A stretch of DNA of 9,548 nucleotides, taken from positions 1 through 9,548 of the forward strand of contig DASWFO010000228.1 of NCBI GenBank assembly GCA_036394195.1, read 5' to 3'. The number at the start of each line of letters is the position of its first letter. Position 1 is the stretch's first letter. Of this stretch, positions 5,995 through 9,548 are shown piece by piece. The notes beneath the pieces were generated by a model that worked only from the letters and a program-made list of their open reading frames with translations, was not told the DNA's origin and did not search any database. The translations under genes and the position numbers were made by a program. This DNA comes from DATJPD01 sp036394195. GTDB lineage: Bacteria; Pseudomonadota; Alphaproteobacteria; CACIAM-22H2.

Positions 5995-6066
5995 ATCGCG
6001 GATCCAGCGGCCGTCGGCTATGGCCCGCCATCCGCCTGTGCTATCCTCGACAAAAGCTTGCCAGCC

Positions 6067-6072
6067 GGGAGG
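6067..6072 (+). promoter_or_regulatory. Ribosome-binding site GGGAGG deciding the start of the ThDP enzyme gene
   Basis: GGGAGG lies six bases before the ATG at 6079. It rules against the in-frame TTG at 6058, since this site would then lie inside the gene. It also makes the leader numbering equal to that of the preceding gene. Confidence 0.8.
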
Positions 6073-6078
6073 ACGACG

Positions 6079-7971
6079 ATGAAAGACCTCATCAAGCAGT
6101 ATCTCGACCACGGCATTTCGCGCCGCCAGCTCGTGTCCGGCCTCTCGGCGCTCGGCATGAGCACGGTCGCCGCCAAGGCGATGGCGCAATCCCTGACCTC
6201 GTTCGTCACCCCGGCGGCGGCCGCGACGGCGGAGGGTGCGATGCGCGAGATGACCGGCACCGGCGGCGCGCTCTACGTGCAGCAGCTCAAGGCCGCGGGC
6301 GTCCAGTTCATCTTCTTCAATCCCTCGACCGGCGACCATCCGATCTTCGATGCGCTGGTCGACGAGCCGGGCATCCAGCTGATCAAGGGCGTGCAGGAAG
6401 GGGCATGCGCCGCGATGGCCGACGGCTATGCGCGCCTGTCCGGCAAGCCGGGCGTCGTCATCGTCGCCAATATCGGCCTGCCGAACGCGATGACCCAGAT
6501 GGTCAACACGCTGAAGGACCGCATCCCGATGCTGGTCACGGTGGCGGCGTTCGGCCAGGACAAGCTGGGGCGCGAAGGGCCGCAGGACTACGACTATCAA
6601 GAATCCATGATGACGCCGATCACCAAATGGCGGTGGATGGCGCAGACGACATCAGGCATCCCCGAGGCCACGCGGCGCGCCCTCAAATTCGCCATGACCC
6701 CGCCTTCGGGGCCGGTGTTCCTGGCGATCCCGGAAGACGGCCTTCACGCCACCGCGAAGGCCACGATCATGGACCAGGCGCTGTTCGACGTGCCGATGCA
6801 TGTCCGCCCCGACAAGGCCGACGTGGAAAAGGCCGCGCGGATGCTGATCGAGGCCAAGAACCCGCTGCTGACGGTCGGCGACGAGATCACCTTGTGCCGC
6901 GGCGAGAAGGAAGTCGTGGAGCTCGCCGAGCTGCTGGGCTGTCCGGTCGCCGGCCAGGGCGAATTCGGCACCTGGTCGAAGCCCTTCCCGACCCGTAACC
7001 CGCTCTATATCGGGCCGGCGCTGCGCAACATGCGCTTCCCCGGACAGGTCGACGTGAACTTGAACATCGGCAGCCGCTATGCCGAGTTCGCCCGCAAGGA
7101 CGCCAAGCTGATCTCGATCCGCCAGGACGCGACGAGCCTCGCGCGGGTCGACCCGGTCGATCTCGGCATGGTCGCCGACGTGCGGCTGGCGACGGCCGAT
7201 CTCATCGACGCCATCAAGAGCATGGCGACCGCGAGCCGCTTGAAGCAGATCGCCGAGGACCGCGGCGGCCGCGTGCGCGACTACACCAAGCATTCCGCCG
7301 AGATGCTGAAGACCATTGCCGCGGCGGCCGGCAACGGACCCGAGATCCGCCGCGAGCGGCTCGCGGTCGAGCTCGAGAACGGGCTCGAGAAGGACACGAT
7401 CTATGTGAGCGACCTCGATTCCGGCAAGGCGATGGACCCGCTGATGTCGTTCGGCGGGGCCGACAAGGCGTATATCAGCACCGGCCCGAACGTGCTCGGC
7501 TGGGCGGTGGCGGCGAGCTTCGGCGCCAAGCTCGCGCGGCCGGACCGCCCGGTGGTCGCGATCCTCGGCGACGGCTCGATGATGTTCGGCGGCCATCAGC
7601 CGCTGTGGAGCCACGCGCGCTACAAGGCGCCGGTCACCACGATCGTCTACAACAACCGCAGCTACAACAACGAGCGCAACCGCATCTGGACCTACGGCGC
7701 CGGGACGCAGTTCGACGTCGGCCGCGACATGACCTGCTACAACGGCGACCCCGACGTCGATTTCGCCAAAGCCGCGCAGGCCTACGGCGTCGAGGGCGAA
7801 ATGGTGAAGGAGGCCTCCGAGATCAAGGAGGCCCTGGGCCGCGCCAAGCGCGCCAATGTCGAGGGCCGGCCTTATCTTCTCGACATCCTGGTCGCGCGCG
7901 ACGGCATCGGCGCCGCCACGGCGTGGCATCCCACGTACTCCATCGCCGACAAGCGGACGCGGAAGGTATGA
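6079..7971 (+). CDS. Tat-exported thiamine diphosphate-dependent enzyme (acetolactate synthase/benzoylformate decarboxylase superfamily)
   Basis: A 630-residue protein. Residues 1-37 are a Tat leader (S14-R15-R16-Q17-L18, AMA36-Q cleavage). The pyrimidine-binding domain spans about 60-225 and contains 'VQEGACAAMADGYAR' with Glu107, the ThDP-activating glutamate. A central TPP_M-like domain spans about 250-385. The pyrophosphate domain, about 440-610, has G497-D498-G499-S500 and the N525-N526 pair, the complete Mg-ThDP motif. The enzyme should cleave or transfer carbon units next to a carbonyl (2-oxo acid decarboxylation, carboligation or oxidation). Almost all relatives are cytoplasmic, so the Tat leader is unusual; Tat would suit export of a folded cofactor-loaded protein. 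Its stop lies within a few bases of the start of the diheme cytochrome c gene, which suggests electrons from the ThDP intermediate pass to c-type heme. The substrate is not predictable. Confidence 0.93.
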   Translation: MKDLIKQYLDHGISRRQLVSGLSALGMSTVAAKAMAQSLTSFVTPAAAATAEGAMREMTGTGGALYVQQLKAAGVQFIFFNPSTGDHPIFDALVDEPGIQLIKGVQEGACAAMADGYARLSGKPGVVIVANIGLPNAMTQMVNTLKDRIPMLVTVAAFGQDKLGREGPQDYDYQESMMTPITKWRWMAQTTSGIPEATRRALKFAMTPPSGPVFLAIPEDGLHATAKATIMDQALFDVPMHVRPDKADVEKAARMLIEAKNPLLTVGDEITLCRGEKEVVELAELLGCPVAGQGEFGTWSKPFPTRNPLYIGPALRNMRFPGQVDVNLNIGSRYAEFARKDAKLISIRQDATSLARVDPVDLGMVADVRLATADLIDAIKSMATASRLKQIAEDRGGRVRDYTKHSAEMLKTIAAAAGNGPEIRRERLAVELENGLEKDTIYVSDLDSGKAMDPLMSFGGADKAYISTGPNVLGWAVAASFGAKLARPDRPVVAILGDGSMMFGGHQPLWSHARYKAPVTTIVYNNRSYNNERNRIWTYGAGTQFDVGRDMTCYNGDPDVDFAKAAQAYGVEGEMVKEASEIKEALGRAKRANVEGRPYLLDILVARDGIGAATAWHPTYSIADKRTRKV

Positions 7972-7973
7972 CC

Positions 7974-8489
7974 ATGCGGAGCTGGTGTGCCGCCGCGCTC
8001 GCGGCGATCGCGTTCCTCCATGCCGCCGCGGGCCAGGCGCAGCAGCCGGGTCCGGGCGCGCTGCCGCCCGGCGAAGGACGGGAGATCGTCGCCGTCGCGT
8101 GCACGCAATGTCATGCGCCGGCGGCATTCGCCCAGCTGCGCCAGGGCCCCGACGCGTGGCGCTATCAGGTCTACGACATGATCCTGCGCGGCGCGCAGGT
8201 CCAGCCGTCGGAAATCGATCCGGTCGTGACCTACCTCGCGGCGAATTTCGGCCCGGGCATCAATCTGCCGCCCAGCCGCCCGGTGTCGCTGCCGGACGGC
8301 CAGGGCAAGGATCTCGTCGAGGCGCGCTGTGCCGTGTGCCACGGGCTCGATCGCATCGCGCTGTCCAAGCGCAGCCCGGCCGAGTGGAAGGGCATCCTGC
8401 AACGGATGACGTTCCTCGGCGCCACGGCGGCGCCCGACGAGGCGCAGACCATGGCCGCCTATCTGACCGACAAGTTCGGCGCCATGTAA
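7974..8489 (+). CDS. Exported diheme cytochrome c with two tandem related domains
   Basis: 171 residues from the ATG at 7974, chosen because GGAAGG at 7961-7966 is seven bases upstream. An in-frame ATG at 7968 overlaps the ThDP gene stop and would add two residues. Residues 1-23 are a Sec signal peptide ending 'AAAGQAQ'. Heme sites are C43-T-Q-C46-H47 and C119-A-V-C122-H123. Each is followed by an equivalent 'W......M..(R/L)GA' segment and then a 'YL...FG' helix end; Met69 and Met145 each lie 22 residues after their heme His and are candidate distal ligands. This two-domain pattern resembles the diheme part of quinohemoprotein amine dehydrogenases and related dehydrogenase-partner cytochromes. 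Operon position makes it the likely electron acceptor for the ThDP enzyme or the Rieske protein. Heme attachment implies periplasmic maturation by the Ccm system. Confidence 0.93.
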   Translation: MRSWCAAALAAIAFLHAAAGQAQQPGPGALPPGEGREIVAVACTQCHAPAAFAQLRQGPDAWRYQVYDMILRGAQVQPSEIDPVVTYLAANFGPGINLPPSRPVSLPDGQGKDLVEARCAVCHGLDRIALSKRSPAEWKGILQRMTFLGATAAPDEAQTMAAYLTDKFGAM

Positions 8490-8764
8490 CCCGCGGCCAA
8501 CTCAGCACGCACGGCGCAATTTGCCGTACGTCGAGCGGCGGCGGCACGAGCGGCTTCATTGCGCCGGAGTTGCTCCTATTAGATGGATGGTGCAGCCGCC
8601 TCTTACACGTATCGCTCCTCACACACGACGCACTAGTCAGCCGTCTGCCTGGATCGGCCATCCGTACTGCCATTTGCGATGGCTTGAACCCGTCACGGCA
8701 GTCGCGGCAAGATGACTGTCTTGCATACGGCCGACTTTCCCACATTGAGATCGACGCACTCGTT
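8490..8764. other. Gene-free stretch after the cytochrome operon
   Basis: About 275 bp show no recognisable protein in any frame and no tRNA. Short open frames exist, but their codon use and residue content look random. The only structure seen is the inverted repeat at 8512-8566. Base composition is lower in GC than the operon to the left, consistent with decayed or inserted DNA. Confidence 0.5.
8512..8566. repeat. 9-bp perfect inverted repeat downstream of the cytochrome c gene
   Basis: CGGCGCAAT at 8512-8520 is the exact reverse complement of ATTGCGCCG at 8558-8566, with 37 bp between. The left arm can alternatively form a small hairpin, ACGGC (8511-8515) with GCCGT (8523-8527) around a 7-base loop. 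There is no T-run after either stem, so a classical intrinsic terminator is not shown; an mRNA 3'-end structure or a mobile-element scar are alternatives. Confidence 0.5.
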
Positions 8765-8933
8765 GACAGCGACCCTGCAGGGCGCGTGACGGGCCGGGTC
8801 CCAGGCAGAAGACGCCGATCCCGCCCGCGTTCGATATCGCTGCCGTGAGCTCCGGGCTACCCACGATCGCCGTGCCAGCTCCTGCAAGCGGCAACTTGAT
8901 TCCGAGCCGTCGCGTAATCTTCGTATCCCACAT
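8765..8933 (-). pseudogene. Nitronate monooxygenase, truncated N-terminal fragment
   Basis: From the ATG at 8933, preceded by AAGGAG at 8939-8944 with five bases spacing, the leftward reading begins MWDTKITRRLGIKLPL and continues 'AGAGTAIVGSPELTAAISNAGGIGVF'. This is the N-terminal signature of nitronate monooxygenase/2-nitropropane dioxygenase proteins, which are FMN-dependent TIM barrels of about 320-380 residues. After about 50 residues the match is lost; the frame runs on to a stop at 8637 with unrelated sequence. The phosphate-binding loops and the active-site His region are missing, so the fragment cannot be an active enzyme. The left boundary is approximate, where the similarity ends. 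An intact copy would have followed the P460 gene in the same direction, 83 bp downstream. Confidence 0.75.
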
Positions 8934-9016
8934 GTGTACTCCTTGAAGCGCGGCACGCCATAACGGACATCTTGGGAAGCCCGGCATGGTCGAAGCCGAC
9001 CCGCAGCGTTCGCCTT

Positions 9017-9520
9017 TCAAGGCGCGAAACGGGTAAAGACGAAATCGTGGTCTTTCACGTGGGCCGCATGGCAGGCGAAGCATCCTTTGTGCTCGGCTTC
9101 GCCGACCGGCTTGCCGTCGACGAACTTGCCGAAGCCCCAGCCGCCTGTCGCCGCGTATTTGCTCGCGTCTTTGACCATGAATTGCACCGTCGTGGCCGGT
9201 CCAGGAGCGAAGGCGCCGTCGAAGTCGGCGGACGGGACATGCTTCCACGCGAGCTTCGCCAGGACCGTCCCATCCGGGAAGGGGAGCGTGCCGGCCCGAT
9301 AGGCCGTCATCGCGACCGGGTTGCCGAGAATGCCGCGCAGCTCGTCAAAGCCCGGCACGTGAGACGGGGCGATCAGCTCCCATTGCCGGTAGCCGGCCGG
9401 AATTCTGACACCGAAGATCGGTGATGCGTCGTCCTCCGCTCGCCCGGCCGCGAACGGGAGCGCCGCGATGACCCACGCGACCGTCGCCGCCGCGAACCCA
9501 ACCCTGGAGATTCGTCTCAT
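9017..9520 (-). CDS. Exported cytochrome P460-family monoheme protein
   Basis: A complete 167-residue protein with GGGAGG at 9526-9531, five bases before the ATG at 9520. Residues 1-28 are a Sec signal peptide ('FAAATVAWVIAALPFAAGRAE'). The mature region has 'FGVRIPAGYRQWELIAPSHV', 'LRGILGNPVAMTAYRAGTLPFPDGTVLAKLAWK', 'TVQFMVKDASKYAATGGWGFGKF' and a C-terminal heme site C147-F-A-C150-H151 followed by 'VKDHDFVFTRF'. A late CxxCH after a GGWGF block is the cytochrome P460 (PF16694) layout. Characterised members oxidise hydroxylamine or bind NO, and carry a Lys cross-linked to heme; which Lys would do so here cannot be assigned by eye. Many homologues next to redox enzymes have no known substrate. 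It is convergent to the five-gene operon and followed by the nitronate monooxygenase remnant. Confidence 0.92.
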   Translation of the reverse strand: MRRISRVGFAAATVAWVIAALPFAAGRAEDDASPIFGVRIPAGYRQWELIAPSHVPGFDELRGILGNPVAMTAYRAGTLPFPDGTVLAKLAWKHVPSADFDGAFAPGPATTVQFMVKDASKYAATGGWGFGKFVDGKPVGEAEHKGCFACHAAHVKDHDFVFTRFAP

Positions 9521-9548
9521 CGGCGCCTCCCGTTACCCCGATAGCTGT

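Noticed and set aside
6019..6047. TATCCT at 6042-6047 as a possible promoter -10 box before the ThDP gene.
   Set aside because: No -35-like hexamer at 16-18 bp spacing; the gene is more simply part of the upstream operon.
8693..8790. A minus-strand reading with NECVDLNVGKSAVCKTVIL that faintly recalls the C-terminal end of zinc-dependent alcohol dehydrogenases.
   Set aside because: About 20 residues of weak likeness in a different frame from the nitronate monooxygenase start; not enough to call a remnant.
1..9548. CRISPR arrays, tRNA or rRNA genes, and transposase genes.
   Set aside because: No regularly spaced repeats, no cloverleaf or TPsiC-like segment, and no transposase motifs were seen on either strand.

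Overview
The window looks like high-GC alphaproteobacterial DNA, probably Hyphomicrobiales/Bradyrhizobium-like. This is inferred from codon use, the twin-arginine leaders, the family mix and the compact operons; no rRNA or other phylogenetic marker is present. The sequence is mosaic. Bases 1 to about 2900 and 8490 to 9016 are visibly less GC-rich and hold gene remnants. Bases 2930-8489 are uniformly very GC-rich and tightly packed.

Left block (1-2887). A leftward operon encodes a muconolactone-isomerase/YciI-like protein, the broken N-terminal stub of an MDR-family quinone oxidoreductase, a Tautomerase_2 protein and an EthD-like protein cut by the window edge. It is divergent from a LysR-type regulator, across a 136-bp gap with a perfect 10-bp palindrome. 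A noncoding stretch with repeated A-rich words follows, then an antibiotic-biosynthesis-monooxygenase (ABM) domain protein. Together these suggest a cluster for oxidising aromatic or quinone-like compounds, now partly decayed.

Central block (2932-8489). After a PNPOx-like flavoprotein comes a rightward, closely spaced five-gene set. It encodes an exported isochorismatase-fold hydrolase that seems to lack the family's catalytic Lys, an exported Rieske protein with both cluster-binding boxes and the disulfide cysteines, a Tat-exported protein of unknown function, a Tat-exported thiamine-diphosphate (ThDP) enzyme with the conserved Glu and GDG...NN motif, and an exported diheme cytochrome c. The unknown protein and the ThDP enzyme carry nearly the same 38-residue leader. 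Every product has an export signal, and two are one-electron carriers. The most economical hypothesis is a periplasmic ThDP-dependent oxidation pathway that passes electrons through Rieske and cytochrome c to the respiratory chain. This is the candidate undescribed system in the window; the substrate cannot be read from the sequence.

Right block (8490-9520). About 275 bp without a recognisable gene holds a 9-bp inverted repeat. Leftward, there is a truncated nitronate monooxygenase that keeps its ribosome-binding site and first ~50 codons, preceded by a complete exported cytochrome P460-family monoheme protein. The P460 gene is convergent to the central operon.
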